Of a stretch of DNA of 64,000 bases, positions 42,358 through 52,629 are shown piece after piece. The stretch is from Alteromonas sp. LOR. GTDB lineage: Bacteria; Pseudomonadota; Gammaproteobacteria; Enterobacterales; Alteromonadaceae. The DNA lies in the NCBI RefSeq assembly GCF_000753865.1, contig NZ_JQFW01000030.1, positions 1 through 64,000 of the forward strand, given 5' to 3'. The notes under the pieces are model-generated. The model made no database searches, had not been told where the DNA came from, and saw only the letters and a list, made by a program, of their open reading frames with translations. Made by a program: the position numbers and the translations under genes. Every line of letters begins with the position of its first letter. The stretch's first letter is position 1.

Positions 42358-43197
42358 ATGGTTGAGTTTGAAGCAATGGCAGGCCCGCTTAAATTAGCGG
42401 GTTTAGACAATCAAGGAAGTGGACAAGTTGTCATTGGCCTTCACGGTTACCTCGATAACGCGGAAAGCTTACGAGTATTAGCGCCTTATTTATCGTCCTG
42501 TCGCTATGTAGCTATCGACCTTGCTGGTCACGGTCGCTCATCTCATCGCCCTGTGGGCGCTCACTATAATCAAACTGACTATTTACAAGACCTGCATGGG
42601 CTCATTGAGAGCGAGGGCTGGGACAATGTCATTCTTATAGGGCATTCTCTTGGTGGTATCCTAGTGACTATGTATGCCGCGTTATTCCCTGAAAAAGTAA
42701 AAGCGGTAGTGAGTATTGATGCGTGTGGGCCGCTTTCTGAAAGCGAAGAAACGACGCAGCAGCAAATGCGAAATGCGTTAATTAGCAGGCAGGGTAAATC
42801 AAGCGGCCACCGCCGTACGGTTAACCTTGATGATGCGGTGAAAGCGCGGTGCAAAATATCAGATATGACAGCTGCTCATGCGCGGCAAATACTCATGCGA
42901 AATATGATTACAGAGGCAGATGGCAATACCTATTGGTGTAGCGACCCTAAGCTTCGGACAAAATCCATACTTAGACTTACAGAAAAACAAGCACAAACCT
43001 TAATGGAGTCGGTGACATGTCCTATACTTTTTATCGGCGCATCGGCGAGTTTTAAAAATTTACCTCATGTTTATGAGCAACGAGCACACTGGTTTGAATC
43101 TGCGCAATATGAACAATTTGTAGGCGGCCATCACATTCATATGGAAAATAGTGAGGATGTAGGGCGTCTTATTTGTCAATTTGTTGAGCAAATGTAA
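42358..43197 (+). CDS. Alpha/beta-hydrolase
   Basis: The 279-residue protein has the alpha/beta-hydrolase layout: oxyanion region GLHGYLDNAES, AIDLAGHGRSS, nucleophile elbow IGHSLGG, and a late histidine in GGHHIHMEN. There is no signal peptide. It lies directly upstream of fadD, so an acyl ester or thioester substrate is plausible, but the family is too broad to say. A FadR-like site follows it. Confidence 0.82.
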   Translation: MVEFEAMAGPLKLAGLDNQGSGQVVIGLHGYLDNAESLRVLAPYLSSCRYVAIDLAGHGRSSHRPVGAHYNQTDYLQDLHGLIESEGWDNVILIGHSLGGILVTMYAALFPEKVKAVVSIDACGPLSESEETTQQQMRNALISRQGKSSGHRRTVNLDDAVKARCKISDMTAAHARQILMRNMITEADGNTYWCSDPKLRTKSILRLTEKQAQTLMESVTCPILFIGASASFKNLPHVYEQRAHWFESAQYEQFVGGHHIHMENSEDVGRLICQFVEQM

Positions 43198-43239
43198 ATT
43201 GCAGCGTTTATTTTTTTTTACACTTCCTATACTATTCGC

Positions 43240-43256
43240 AGGTTATCAGACCAGTT
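43240..43256 (+). promoter_or_regulatory. FadR operator in front of fadD
   Basis: AGGTTATCAGACCAGTT agrees with the E. coli FadR site, read on the opposite strand (ANCNGGTCNGACCAGNT), at 14 of 17 positions including a perfect TCNGACCAG half. It lies 62 bases before the fadD start, just after a TATACT -10-like sequence, where a bound repressor would block transcription. Confidence 0.65.
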
Positions 43257-43318
43257 ACATGGGCGCGGTTTCTCACGGGCTCAATTATTAGTAGAAGAAT
43301 AAAGTAAAGGAGGTTTTG

Positions 43319-44971
43319 GTGGAAAAAACCTGGCTTAAACATTACGACCCTCGTGTATCCGCAGAAATTGATGCCGATCGCTACAACTCTGTCGTCGACA
43401 TTTTTGAACAATCGGTAAAAAAGTTTAAAGATAAAGAAGCCTTTATTAATATGGGGCATTCAATGACGTTTGGTGAGCTTGATACGTTATCAGCTCAGTA
43501 TGCGGCTTATCTACAGGCTAGCGGACTAAAGCGCGGTGATGCCGTAGCGATAATGATGCCGAACCTTCTCCAATACCCTGTTGCCATGTTTGGTATTTTG
43601 CGCGCCGGTATGGTCGTTGTTAATGTTAACCCGTTGTACACGGCCAGAGAGCTAAAACATCAGCTTAACGACGCTAATGTAAAAGCCATTGTCATTGTCG
43701 AAAACTTTGCCTGTACCCTAGAAGCAGTGATTGGCGATACCCAAGTAAAAGAAGTGTTTCTTACTGCACTTGGTGACATGCTTCCAGCGCCAAAACGCTG
43801 GGTAGTGAACGCGGTAGTTAAATACGTGAAGAAAATGGTGCCGTCGTTTAATCTATCGGCCACCACATCGTTCATGTCGGCAGTCAAAAAAGGGCAGTCT
43901 TTAGAATACAAACGTCCAAATATAGAAAACTCAGACATAGCGTTTTTGCAATACACCGGCGGTACAACAGGTGTATCTAAAGGGGCAATGCTGACTCATA
44001 GAAATATGGTTGCCAATTTAGAGCAAGTATCTGGAATACTTGAAACCGTTATAGAAGAAGGTAAAGATTTTGTCGTGACGGCACTGCCGCTTTACCATAT
44101 CTTCGCGTTGCTGGCGAACTGCTTGATGTTTGTGAAGTACGGCTGTCGCAACCTACTTATCACTAACCCACGGGATATGCCTGCATTTGTCAGTGAGTTA
44201 GGGAAATACCCATTTACGATATTACCCGGTGTTAATACGCTCTTTAACGGCCTGCTTAACACACCCGGGTTTGACGAATTAGATTTTTCTAATTTCAAGT
44301 TTGGACTAGGTGGCGGTATGGCGGTTCAGCGCCCTGTGGCAGAAAAGTGGGAAAAAGTAACGGGCACCGTACTTTTAGAAGGCTATGGCCTCACTGAATG
44401 CTCGCCAGTTGTTGCGGTAAATCCACCTCAGATAGAGGCGTATAAAGGCGCAATCGGTATGCCAGTTCCTTCTACCGACATCAAGCTATTAGATGACGAC
44501 GGCAATCCAGTAGAAAAAGGTGAACCAGGCGAGATGTGGGTAAAAGGCCCGCAAGTCATGAAGGGATATCTAAATCGCCCAGAAGCGACGGAAGATATCT
44601 TGAAAGATGGATGGCTTGCCACAGGTGACATTGCCACGGTAGACGATGAAGGTTACTTCTATATTGTTGACCGCAAAAAGGATATGATCCTAGTTTCAGG
44701 CTTCAATGTGTTCCCTAATGAAATTGAAGAAGTCGCTGCTATGCACGAAAATATCGTCGAAGCGGCCGCGGTGGGTGTACCTCACGAAGTTAGTGGTGAG
44801 GTTGTTAAGTTATTCGTAGTACGTAACAACGACTCGTTAACTGAAAAAGACGTTATCGCTCACTGCCGTAGTGAACTAACAGGCTACAAAGTGCCAAAAC
44901 AAGTTGTCTTTAAAGATGATTTGCCAAAAACCAATGTAGGTAAAATACTGCGTCGGGAGCTTAGAGACTAA
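43319..44971 (+). CDS. fadD: Long-chain fatty acid-CoA ligase
   Basis: Adenylate-forming enzyme of 550 residues. Motifs are [16 protein letters not shown] (AMP binding), [10 protein letters not shown], and [16 protein letters not shown] with [18 protein letters not shown], the FACS signature. GTG at 43319, five bases after AAGGAGG, is preferred over an in-frame TTG at 43316. It activates imported fatty acids for beta-oxidation or lipid synthesis. It precedes rnd as in E. coli, with a terminator between. A FadR-like operator lies upstream. Confidence 0.95.
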   Translation: MEKTWLKHYDPRVSAEIDADRYNSVVDIFEQSVKKFKDKEAFINMGHSMTFGELDTLSAQYAAYLQASGLKRGDAVAIMMPNLLQYPVAMFGILRAGMVVVNVNPLYTARELKHQLNDANVKAIVIVENFACTLEAVIGDTQVKEVFLTALGDMLPAPKRWVVNAVVKYVKKMVPSFNLSATTSFMSAVKKGQSLEYKRPNIENSDIAFLQYTGGTTGVSKGAMLTHRNMVANLEQVSGILETVIEEGKDFVVTALPLYHIFALLANCLMFVKYGCRNLLITNPRDMPAFVSELGKYPFTILPGVNTLFNGLLNTPGFDELDFSNFKFGLGGGMAVQRPVAEKWEKVTGTVLLEGYGLTECSPVVAVNPPQIEAYKGAIGMPVPSTDIKLLDDDGNPVEKGEPGEMWVKGPQVMKGYLNRPEATEDILKDGWLATGDIATVDDEGYFYIVDRKKDMILVSGFNVFPNEIEEVAAMHENIVEAAAVGVPHEVSGEVVKLFVVRNNDSLTEKDVIAHCRSELTGYKVPKQVVFKDDLPKTNVGKILRRELRD

Positions 44972-44990
44972 TTTCTTTAACTAGTTTTTA

Positions 44991-45014
44991 AAGCCGGCGT
45001 GAGCCGGCTTTTTT
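44991..45014 (+). terminator. Terminator of fadD
   Basis: AAGCCGGC, loop GTGA and GCCGGCTT form a perfect 8-bp stem followed by T. The rnd start lies only 18 bases further, so rnd needs read-through or a promoter inside fadD. Confidence 0.85.
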
Positions 45015-45031
45015 ATTTAATGTGCGAAATA

Positions 45032-46189
45032 ATGCAATATCAATTAATTACAACATACGAACAGCTAGACAACGTGTGCGCTTTGGCACAACAGCAAGGT
45101 GCTGTGGCTCTTGATACAGAGTTTGTACGAACGCGAACGCTTACGCCTCACCTTGGGTTAATTCAGCTCTACGATGGGCATCAGCTTGTTCTTATCGACC
45201 CTATTGCCATAGACAATATGCAGCCATTCATCGATTTGCTGGAAAATAAATCGCTTGTGAAGGTATTGCACTCATGTTCTGAAGACTTAGAAACGTTTCT
45301 CGTTGCTTTCAATACGATCCCTGAGCCTGTTTTCGACACCCAGTTTGCGGCCAGTCTATTAGATATGGGGCCAAGTTTAGGGTATGCCCGTCTTGTAGAG
45401 ATGATTTGCAACGTGAGCCTTGATAAAGGTGAATCTCGAACCGATTGGATTGCCCGTCCACTGCGTGAGTCGCAGCTAAGTTACGCTGCTAACGACGTGT
45501 TGTATCTGCTGCCTTGCTATGAGGATTTGGTAGATAAGATAAAAAACGCTGGTATTGAGAACTGGGTTTACCAAGAGATAGCCTTGCTCGCTGCGAAAAA
45601 GCGGGCGCAAATGCCAGCAGATTTTGCCTACCTCACTATTAAAAATAATTGGCGATTGAACAGCGAACAACTTACGGTACTTCAGGCACTAGCGTCGTGG
45701 CGTTTAACAACGGCAAGAAAAAAAGATCTCGCGTTAAACTTTGTCTTTAAAGAAGGGCATTTGTTCGAGGCGGCACAGCGCCTTTTATCGAGTAAATCAG
45801 ACTTATCAAAAATTAACGATTTAAATCACCAGGCAATACGTCGATATGGCGATACTATTATCGACTTGATTGCCGAGGCTCGTGAGCGGTTCGCTCAAAC
45901 TCCGGATAAATTGCGACTACCGCAAGTACTACGCTTGATGGATATTCCTAAGTACAAGAAAACACTTGCCGATCTCAAAGTTATCAGCGAAGAGATTGCT
46001 AAAGAAAATGGCGTGAATAACGAAGTAATGTCATCGAAAAAGCAGCTGAATCAATTATTAAAGTGGTATTGGTTTGATGTAGATGAAACCCGTATCCTGG
46101 GCTTAAAACCTGACGTGTTATCAACATGGCGTGGGCCACTCTTTATGCCAAAAGTGGTTGAGTTACTTGGTGAACTGCCTGAGGGCTAG
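45032..46189 (+). CDS. rnd: Ribonuclease D
   Basis: From ATG 45032 (MQYQLITTYEQL, matching the E. coli start MNYQMITT; upstream in-frame starts lie in or next to the terminator) the protein has 385 residues. The DEDD exonuclease motifs are ALDTEFVRTRT, LHSCSEDLE and YAANDVLYLLPCY, followed by HRDC-type helices. It trims tRNA and other stable RNA 3' ends. In the following 133-base gap AAAGCGCT occurs three times (46207-46253). Confidence 0.94.
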   Translation: MQYQLITTYEQLDNVCALAQQQGAVALDTEFVRTRTLTPHLGLIQLYDGHQLVLIDPIAIDNMQPFIDLLENKSLVKVLHSCSEDLETFLVAFNTIPEPVFDTQFAASLLDMGPSLGYARLVEMICNVSLDKGESRTDWIARPLRESQLSYAANDVLYLLPCYEDLVDKIKNAGIENWVYQEIALLAAKKRAQMPADFAYLTIKNNWRLNSEQLTVLQALASWRLTTARKKDLALNFVFKEGHLFEAAQRLLSSKSDLSKINDLNHQAIRRYGDTIIDLIAEARERFAQTPDKLRLPQVLRLMDIPKYKKTLADLKVISEEIAKENGVNNEVMSSKKQLNQLLKWYWFDVDETRILGLKPDVLSTWRGPLFMPKVVELLGELPEG

Positions 46190-46322
46190 AATACTTCTTC
46201 GCAATGAAAGCGCTCAATTAAAAGCGCTTAAAAAGAACCGAAATAAAAGCGCTGAAACGCTAAAGCCAAAATAAAACGTCAGTTTTGGTAAACATAAACA
46301 CAGAATAGAAACGAGAAATAGT

Positions 46323-46619
46323 ATGTTATGTGCGGTTTATAAAACCCAAAAAAAACAGGGCATGTATTTATACGTGCCTAAAAAAGATGTATTCGACGAC
46401 GTGCCAGAGCCTCTTATGCAGCGCTTTGGCAAGCCTGAGTTAGTAATACTGCTAGCATTAGACAAGCGTGAAAAGATAGCAGGCATCGACAAGCAAAAGC
46501 TCACAGATGAATTAAATAGCAACGGCTTTTACCTACAAATGCCTCCTAAAGAGGACGATCTTCTGTCTACTCATCGAGTTTCTCTTGGCCTATCTTCTTC
46601 ACCGGACAAAAAGTTTTAG
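46323..46619 (+). CDS. ycgL: YcgL-family protein
   Basis: The 98-residue protein aligns with E. coli Ycg[21 protein letters not shown], then [17 protein letters not shown] and [13 protein letters not shown]. The family is confined to gammaproteobacteria and its function is unknown. It is followed at one base by a lytic transglycosylase gene and then ycgM and ycgN, forming a tight operon. Confidence 0.92.
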   Translation: MLCAVYKTQKKQGMYLYVPKKDVFDDVPEPLMQRFGKPELVILLALDKREKIAGIDKQKLTDELNSNGFYLQMPPKEDDLLSTHRVSLGLSSSPDKKF

Positions 46620-46620
46620 T

Positions 46621-47592
46621 ATGCGTTTAACTATGTTGTTAGCAATGCTGGTGGCGAGTATTGCTGTGTCTTCATCTCAAGCCAGCGACAATGAATTTAA
46701 TGATTATCTTAAATCGCTGAAAAGCGAAGCGATAGAAAAAGGCTACGACGTACAGTTTATTGATAGCGCATTTAGCGATATCACATTTCGACCTACCGCC
46801 GTTAAATCAGATAAAAACCAGCCGGAAAAGAAAATCACCTTAGACGATTACATTGTATCGCGAGTACCTGATTGGAAGGCTGAGCAGGCAGTACAGAAAT
46901 ACCTTTCTAATAAAGCATTACTGGACGAAATTGGCCGCAAATATGGTGTTCAACCACGCTTTATCGTGGCGCTATGGGGCAATGAGTCAAACTTTGGAAA
47001 AATACAGGGTTCGTATAGCGTACTGTCGGCATTAGCCTCTCTTGCGTATGAAGGGCGTAGGGAAGCACTATTCAAAAAGAATTTCTTTGCTGCGCTTACT
47101 ATTTTAAGTGAAAAGCACGCACAGGTGGATAATTTTAAAGGCTCCTGGGCCGGAGCGATGGGGCAGACCCAATTTATGCCAGTATCGTTTCTCACCTATG
47201 CTGAAGATTATGACGGCGATGGCAAAAAAGACATTTGGGGCACAAAAGCCGATGTGTTTGCCTCTATTGCCAATTATCTAGCCTCAGAAGGCTGGGATGA
47301 CGAGGGGACCTGGGGCCGCCAAGTAAAACTGACTAAGCCAGTAACGGTATCGGGCTTAGCTAAAGAAAACATGAAGCCGCTATCGTTTTGGCAAGACCAA
47401 GGCGTAAGACGGTTTGACGGTAGCGACCTTCCCAATGTGGATATTAAAGCGTCGTTAATTATGCCTGACGGCGAAAACGGCAGGATCTATCTTGTCTATA
47501 ATAATTTTCATACCCTAATGAAATGGAATCGTTCGACCTATTTTGGCGTTTCCGTTGGATATTTGTCTGAGCGCATAAAGAGAGGATACTAA
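46621..47592 (+). CDS. MltB-type lytic murein transglycosylase
   Basis: ATG at 46621 gives a clean Sec signal (MRLTMLLAMLVASIAVSSSQA) and sits one base after the ycgL stop. The 323-residue protein has the SLT_2 domain: ALWGNESNFGKIQGSY with the catalytic Glu, GSWAGAMGQTQFMPVSFL and DIWGTKADVFASIANYL. There is no C-terminal peptidoglycan-binding domain and no lipobox, so it should be periplasmic and soluble. It cleaves glycan strands with anhydro ends. It is inserted between ycgL and ycgM relative to E. coli, and overlaps ycgM by one base. Confidence 0.9.
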   Translation: MRLTMLLAMLVASIAVSSSQASDNEFNDYLKSLKSEAIEKGYDVQFIDSAFSDITFRPTAVKSDKNQPEKKITLDDYIVSRVPDWKAEQAVQKYLSNKALLDEIGRKYGVQPRFIVALWGNESNFGKIQGSYSVLSALASLAYEGRREALFKKNFFAALTILSEKHAQVDNFKGSWAGAMGQTQFMPVSFLTYAEDYDGDGKKDIWGTKADVFASIANYLASEGWDDEGTWGRQVKLTKPVTVSGLAKENMKPLSFWQDQGVRRFDGSDLPNVDIKASLIMPDGENGRIYLVYNNFHTLMKWNRSTYFGVSVGYLSERIKRGY

Positions 47593-48257
47593 TGCCTTAT
47601 CAACACAAAAGCGTAGCTGGGCAGCCTATTGCTCTTCCTGTCAATAAAGTTGTGTGTATTGGTAGAAACTACTTAGACCATATTCAAGAAATGAACTCAG
47701 TGGTGTCTGAGGACCCTTTGCTTTTCATGAAGCCCAAGTCGGCGATGTGTGATATGACAATGCCACTTGAAATTCCCAGCGATAAAGGTGCCTGTCACAA
47801 TGAGCTAGAAGTCGCTGTGCTGTTAAAAAATAGCCTCAAAAATGCCAGTGAGTCTGACGTTGCCGACGCTATCTGGGGTATTGGTTTAGGGCTAGATTTA
47901 ACGCTACGGGATGTGCAAGCATCGCTTAAAAAGCAGGGACAGCCCTGGGAACGTGCAAAGGCTTTTGATAACAGCGCACCACTTTCATCTTTTGTTCCAT
48001 TGGCAGAGTTTGATAATCTCGACGACTTGCGTTTTACCCTTAAGATTAATGGCGAAGTGAGACAGCTAGGCCACACGGCGTTGATGCTGCATAAAATTAT
48101 TCCCCTAATTGCGCACATGTCCACCGTATTTTCTCTCGACGCCGGCGATGTTATCCTCACAGGTACGCCAAAAGGCGTTGGTCCGCTTAACGACGGCGAT
48201 ACAGTCGAAGTATCGTTAGACCCTTTCTTTTCGCTTCAAACTAAGGTAATCGTGTAA
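47592..48257 (+). CDS. ycgM: Fumarylacetoacetate hydrolase-family protein YcgM
   Basis: The 221-residue FAH-fold protein has CIGRNYLDHIQEM at residues about 22-34 and metal-binding EVAVLL and LGLDLTLRDVQ segments with an Asp/Glu set. Relatives act as acylpyruvase or oxaloacetate decarboxylase/tautomerase. Start and stop overlap neighbours by one base, so it is translated together with the transglycosylase and ycgN. Confidence 0.92.
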   Translation: MPYQHKSVAGQPIALPVNKVVCIGRNYLDHIQEMNSVVSEDPLLFMKPKSAMCDMTMPLEIPSDKGACHNELEVAVLLKNSLKNASESDVADAIWGIGLGLDLTLRDVQASLKKQGQPWERAKAFDNSAPLSSFVPLAEFDNLDDLRFTLKINGEVRQLGHTALMLHKIIPLIAHMSTVFSLDAGDVILTGTPKGVGPLNDGDTVEVSLDPFFSLQTKVIV

Positions 48258-48760
48258 TGCCCGCAACGTCAGCGCCATTTTGGGAAACTAAATCATTGGA
48301 AGAAATGAACCAAACCGAGTGGGAGTCACTTTGCGATGGATGTGGTAAGTGCTGTCTACACAAGTTTATCGATGATGAAAGTGTAGAAGAATACAGCCCA
48401 ACTGACTTTATCAATGCTAACGAGCAGATACACTATACCAACATTGTATGCTCTTATTTAAATACAAAAAAATGTGAGTGTACCGAGTATCAAAACAGAA
48501 CCGTGCTAGTGCCCGATTGCGTCAAACTGACGAAAGAAAACCTGAAAGACATCTTTTTTATGCCAACAAGCTGTACCTACAGAAGGTTACATGAGGGCAG
48601 GGGAATGCCGTCGTGGCACCCGTTGCTTAACAAGGGTAAAAAACATGTCATGCACGCTAAAGGGATGTCTGTTCGCAATAAAACCATATTCGAGACCGAT
48701 GTAGATTTAAATGAATTTGAGAACTACATTGCCATATGGCCGCTGGAAGACTTAGATTAG
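48257..48760 (+). CDS. ycgN: YcgN-family cysteine-cluster protein
   Basis: The 167-residue protein has the UPF0260/YcgN cysteine cluster: CDGCGKCCLHK near residue 29, then CSYLNTKKCECTEYQNR and further cysteines, a likely metal site of the CxxCxxCC type. Function is unknown. Last gene of the ycgL operon; converges with the acetyltransferase gene. Confidence 0.92.
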   Translation: MPATSAPFWETKSLEEMNQTEWESLCDGCGKCCLHKFIDDESVEEYSPTDFINANEQIHYTNIVCSYLNTKKCECTEYQNRTVLVPDCVKLTKENLKDIFFMPTSCTYRRLHEGRGMPSWHPLLNKGKKHVMHAKGMSVRNKTIFETDVDLNEFENYIAIWPLEDLD

Positions 48761-48769
48761 GCCTGAAGT

Positions 48770-48805
48770 TTATTCGTTATCTTATTCGTTACTTTATTCA
48801 CTAAT
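48770..48805. repeat. Three 12-bp tandem repeats at convergent gene ends
   Basis: TTATTCGTTATC, TTATTCGTTACT and TTATTCACTAAT lie end to end. The third copy encodes the last residues and stop of the minus-strand acetyltransferase, so the other two look like duplications of the gene end. Confidence 0.65.
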
Positions 48806-49345
48806 AAGCGCATAAAGTAGGGCGTCTCTGCCAAAAACACGCTTGCGGCATAGCCCTTCTTTTATAGCACCTATACGCTCGGCTACTCGCAAACTGGCTT
48901 TATTGTTTGGCTCAACAAAACACTCCAATCTATTTAAGTTCATTTGAGAAAAGGCGAGCTTTTTCAATGCCTCACAAATTGCTGTGGCAAGGCCTCTGCC
49001 ACAGGCATCTGGACGCAACCAGTAACCAAGGTTTGCACTAAGATGAGTATGATGTATGTGGTTGATAATACCCATGCCTAAGCATCGCTCTTCATGCACT
49101 AGTAAATAGGTTAAGCCATAGCCACTCTCTCTCGCCCTTTCCATACTCTCTATACACTGCTTAGACAAAGCCGGTGTAACGGGGCAGGTTGACGCTCCAA
49201 ACCATGGCTTTACATGATGAATAGACTGTTGCCCGGCTTCACACAGCATGTCGCAGTGCTTGCGAGCAATACGCTGTATGGAGACGGGGCCTTGCTCAGT
49301 ATGAATAGGAGGAAGGCGAGAAGGGAGTATTGATAAATCAATCAA
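48794..49345 (-). CDS. GNAT acetyltransferase, RimJ/RimL-like
   Basis: The 183-residue protein has the GNAT core: LGYWLRPDACGRGLATAICEAL (acetyl-CoA loop) and LNRLECFVEPNNKASLRVAERIGAIKEG. These are characteristic of the RimJ/RimL group, which acetylates ribosomal proteins or other N-termini; the target here is unknown. Its start overlaps the end of dsbB by 4 bases, so it belongs to the nhaB-dsbB unit. Confidence 0.85.
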   Translation of the reverse strand: MIDLSILPSRLPPIHTEQGPVSIQRIARKHCDMLCEAGQQSIHHVKPWFGASTCPVTPALSKQCIESMERARESGYGLTYLLVHEERCLGMGIINHIHHTHLSANLGYWLRPDACGRGLATAICEALKKLAFSQMNLNRLECFVEPNNKASLRVAERIGAIKEGLCRKRVFGRDALLYALISE

Positions 49346-49869
49346 AAGGGCTTTTTATCCAATAGCCTGCATGCAAACACGACGATAAACGCAATGGCAT
49401 AGGTGGCGAAGATGATTTGCATCCATTCTGCCATGCCCATTGACAGGAATTGCCATGTGTTTTCCAGGCAGTCACCCTCAGCGGCGAACACGGCAGGAAG
49501 CCACTCATGAAGCTGCAGCCAAGATGGAAAGTTAGGCACAATCTCACAGCTTGCAAAAAACGGATTGGACGCATTTAGAAGCTCAACATGCTCAGTAGCA
49601 AGTAAATACCCCCATCCCGCGGACACTGCCCACCCGGCAAAACCAAGCATCCGGGTAAACCCATTATTACTAATCACTACAATTAGCGCTGAAAACACGA
49701 TGCCATACATCGCCGTTCGCTGGTAAATACACATGATGCAGGGCTTCAATCCCATGGCGTACTGAAAATAAAGTGCTGCAATCTCAAGTGCCAGTGACGA
49801 GGCAAAAAGCACAAGCCATGATGACTTGTGCTCTGCCCACTGACTAATACCGTGAATAACGCTTCGCAT
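49342..49869 (-). CDS. dsbB: Disulphide bond formation protein DsbB
   Basis: The 175-residue protein has four membrane segments and the two essential cysteine pairs: C44 and C47 (KPCIMCIYQR) and C108 and C134 (in the second periplasmic loop). It re-oxidises DsbA and passes electrons to quinone. It follows nhaB at 3 bases, as the two genes are linked in E. coli. Confidence 0.95.
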   Translation of the reverse strand: MRSVIHGISQWAEHKSSWLVLFASSLALEIAALYFQYAMGLKPCIMCIYQRTAMYGIVFSALIVVISNNGFTRMLGFAGWAVSAGWGYLLATEHVELLNASNPFFASCEIVPNFPSWLQLHEWLPAVFAAEGDCLENTWQFLSMGMAEWMQIIFATYAIAFIVVFACRLLDKKPF

Positions 49870-49872
49870 TAC

Positions 49873-51456
49873 TTAGTGTCCCACCGCTTCAGTGCCAACC
49901 GCGGTGGCAGAGTGGTGCTCAATTAAGTGCATATCGTATAACCATGCGGTGGCATCGGCTAACCCTATATAGGTTGCCAGCAAACCAACAATGGTCAGCA
50001 CGACGGTATACGGCAGTGCCATAATAACCATTTTCCCATAGGACAGGCGCAGTAACGGCGCTATGGCAGACGTCAGTAAGAATAAGAACGCAGCTTGTCC
50101 GTTTGGTGTTGCCACACTTGGTAAATTCGTACCTGTGTTAATGGCTACCGCAAGCATGTCGTATTGATCCCGTGTAATCTGTCCAGCTTCTAAGGCTGCG
50201 GTCACTTCGGTAATGTATACCGAGCCTACAAACACATTGTCGCTCACCATTGAGAGAACACCATTTGCCAAGTAGAACATCACCATTTGCGTTTCACCTT
50301 CAAAGGACAGTACCCAGTGAATGACTGGTTGGAAAAGCCCTTGGTCGATAATAACGGCAACAACACCAAAGAAAACAGCAAGTAGTGCAGTGAATGGCAG
50401 TGCCTCTTCAAAGGCTTTGCCTAAGGCATGTTCTTCAATAACGCCGCTCATAGAGGTGGCTAGCACAATAACAGAAAGACCAATCAGGCCAACGGACGCC
50501 ATATGCGTGGCTAAACCAACAATTAACCAAACACCGATTAACGCTTGAACCAGTAACTTCGCTTTTTCGCGCTTACTGCGCCCTTCATCCATATGCATAT
50601 TGTAATCGACAAGAATTTGTCTTACCGCAGAAGGGAGTTCAGCGCCGTAAGAGAACAGCTTCGTCTTTTCTACAAAGATGGTCGTCAGTAAACCAAACAC
50701 AAAAACAGGCAGTGAAACGGGCGCCATACGAATAAAGAATTCGACAAAATTCCAGCCCGCTTTGTCGGCAATAATAAGGTTTTGAGGTTCACCTACCATG
50801 GTCATAACACCGCCAAGTGCTGTACCAACGGCAGAGTGCATCATAAGGTTGCGTAAAAACGCACGGAAGTCTTCTAAATCATTTCGACCAATATCGTGCA
50901 CGCCATCATCACTGGTATGGTCGTGGTCAGAGTGAAACTCTTTGCCCGAAGCGACTTTGTGGTAAATAGAGTAAAAACCTAAGCCAACACTGATTATAAC
51001 CGCAACAACGGTAAGGGCATCGAGGAACGCTGATAAAAACGCAGAGGCAAAGATAAATGAAAGGGAAAGAATGAGCTTATTTTGAACCTTAATAACCAGT
51101 TTGGTAAATAGGTACATCAGCAGGTCTTTCATAAAGTATATGCCCGCGACCATAAAGACCAACAGTAGCAGCACTTCTAAATTAACCTCAATTTCATGCA
51201 TCATATGACCGGGGGTGGTCATTCCGATGAACATGGCTTCTATAAGCAGTAATCCTCCTGGCTGAAGGGGATAGCATTTAAGTGCCATGGCAAGGGTGAA
51301 AATAAACTGAATGACCAGTGACCAACCTGCAATATATGGGTCCACCATAAATATAAAGGGGTTGGCAATGAGAAAGGCAATAATCGTCTTTTTGTACCAA
51401 TCGGGCGCATGTCCCAGGAAGTTCTTATAGATCGCCGAGATCATTGAGGTTTGCAT
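49873..51456 (-). CDS. nhaB: Na+/H+ antiporter NhaB
   Basis: The 527-residue membrane protein aligns with E. coli NhaB from its start ([26 protein letters not shown]) and has the [16 protein letters not shown] and [18 protein letters not shown] blocks of the ion-transporter superfamily. It extrudes sodium, useful in seawater. AGGA precedes the ATG. fadR is divergent, and nhaB is linked with fadR and dsbB as in E. coli. Confidence 0.95.
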   Translation of the reverse strand: MQTSMISAIYKNFLGHAPDWYKKTIIAFLIANPFIFMVDPYIAGWSLVIQFIFTLAMALKCYPLQPGGLLLIEAMFIGMTTPGHMMHEIEVNLEVLLLLVFMVAGIYFMKDLLMYLFTKLVIKVQNKLILSLSFIFASAFLSAFLDALTVVAVIISVGLGFYSIYHKVASGKEFHSDHDHTSDDGVHDIGRNDLEDFRAFLRNLMMHSAVGTALGGVMTMVGEPQNLIIADKAGWNFVEFFIRMAPVSLPVFVFGLLTTIFVEKTKLFSYGAELPSAVRQILVDYNMHMDEGRSKREKAKLLVQALIGVWLIVGLATHMASVGLIGLSVIVLATSMSGVIEEHALGKAFEEALPFTALLAVFFGVVAVIIDQGLFQPVIHWVLSFEGETQMVMFYLANGVLSMVSDNVFVGSVYITEVTAALEAGQITRDQYDMLAVAINTGTNLPSVATPNGQAAFLFLLTSAIAPLLRLSYGKMVIMALPYTVVLTIVGLLATYIGLADATAWLYDMHLIEHHSATAVGTEAVGH

Positions 51457-51895
51457 GAGTTCCTGTTCCTTTTACAACAAAGCACGCATTTGTGCGCATC
51501 TTTACACTGTATGTTTGCGATTCATCGCGTTACAAATCTGTCGATGAGTAGTCTCACTCACCGTAAAAACAGTTTTATCGCAGTTATTATAGTCGGGATT
51601 TAAGCGTACATGATATTAACGTGTTGAGAAAGCAATTCACGGGTATCTAATGACGAAAGTTACTGAAAACCTGCCAAATTTTTCATCATGGAATAACAGC
51701 TTATTCGAAAGTCAGTCGAATGTGAGCATTTTGTGAACAAAAAATCAGTTTATCTCTTTGCTTCGGGAACAAAACTGAAGGTAATAGCGTCTAGGTCCCA
51801 CAGCTGGCGTATATTTCGTTGTGTAAATGTGCAACCATCTGGTACAATCAGTTGTTAAATTTTATGATCTTATGTAAACGTGCAGGCGATTAGTT
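51457..51895. promoter_or_regulatory. nhaB-fadR divergent control region
   Basis: No gene is evident. The region is AT-rich, with the FadR-like site near its right end and a GAAAACCTGCCAAATT sequence at 51665-51680 that recurs in the fadR terminator. Promoters for both genes must lie here. Confidence 0.5.
51837..51853 (+). promoter_or_regulatory. FadR operator in front of fadR (autoregulation)
   Basis: ATCTGGTACAATCAGTT agrees with the E. coli FadR consensus (ANCTGGTCNGACCNGNT) at 14 of 17 positions, including a perfect CTGGT half. It lies 43 bases before the fadR start, suggesting autoregulation. Confidence 0.65.
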
Positions 51896-52606
51896 ATGAT
51901 ATATAAGGCGCAGAGTCCCGCTGGATTCGCCGAAGAATACATTGTGGAATCAATTTGGAGCGGCCGCTTTCCACCAGGTACTATTTTACCTGCAGAAAGA
52001 GAGTTATCTGAGCTAATTGGTGTTACCCGAACTACGCTACGAGAAGTGCTTCAACGACTCGCTAGAGATGGATGGTTAACTATTCAGCACGGCAAACCAA
52101 CAAAAGTGAACAACTTTTGGGAAACGTGCGGTTTAAACATTCTAGAAACCCTTGCTCGACTCGATCAAGAGGGCATTCCTGAGTTAGTTGATAATCTGCT
52201 AGCAGCACGCACAAACTTAAGTGCAGTGTTTATTAGAGGTGCTATTCGTCACAACGCTCAAGCGTCGGCCGATATCATTGCTCGATATAAAAACGTAGAG
52301 CAGGAAGGCCTTGCCTTTGCGCAGTTCGATTATCAAATGACCCACGATTTAGCGCTTGCATCTAACAATAATGTATTCGTGCTAATGATGAATGGATTTC
52401 GCGGTCTGTATTCACGCATTGGTGGATATTTCTTTGCTCACCAAGACGCTCGCGACATCGCCATGAAGTATTATGCAGATTTGCTTGAAGTTGCAGAGAG
52501 TGGCGACCATGACCGTGTGCCAAATGTAGTAAGAAACTACGGCATAGAAAGCGGAAAGATGTGGCAAGAAATTCGTAACGACATGCCAAAAGATCTCGTA
52601 GACTAA
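51896..52606 (+). CDS. fadR: Fatty acid metabolism regulator FadR
   Basis: GntR-family protein of 236 residues (239 in E. coli). The winged helix is [36 protein letters not shown]; the C-terminal all-helical domain ([25 protein letters not shown]) binds long-chain acyl-CoA. FadR represses fad genes and activates unsaturated fatty-acid synthesis genes. Candidate operators lie before this gene and before fadD. Confidence 0.95.
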   Translation: MIYKAQSPAGFAEEYIVESIWSGRFPPGTILPAERELSELIGVTRTTLREVLQRLARDGWLTIQHGKPTKVNNFWETCGLNILETLARLDQEGIPELVDNLLAARTNLSAVFIRGAIRHNAQASADIIARYKNVEQEGLAFAQFDYQMTHDLALASNNNVFVLMMNGFRGLYSRIGGYFFAHQDARDIAMKYYADLLEVAESGDHDRVPNVVRNYGIESGKMWQEIRNDMPKDLVD

Positions 52607-52629
52607 TCATTTAGTTTCACGCTTTTGAT

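Noticed and set aside
43217..43233. Promoter TTTACA/TATACT before fadD
   Set aside because: The two elements are only about five bases apart; the -10 may be real but no matching -35 is clear.
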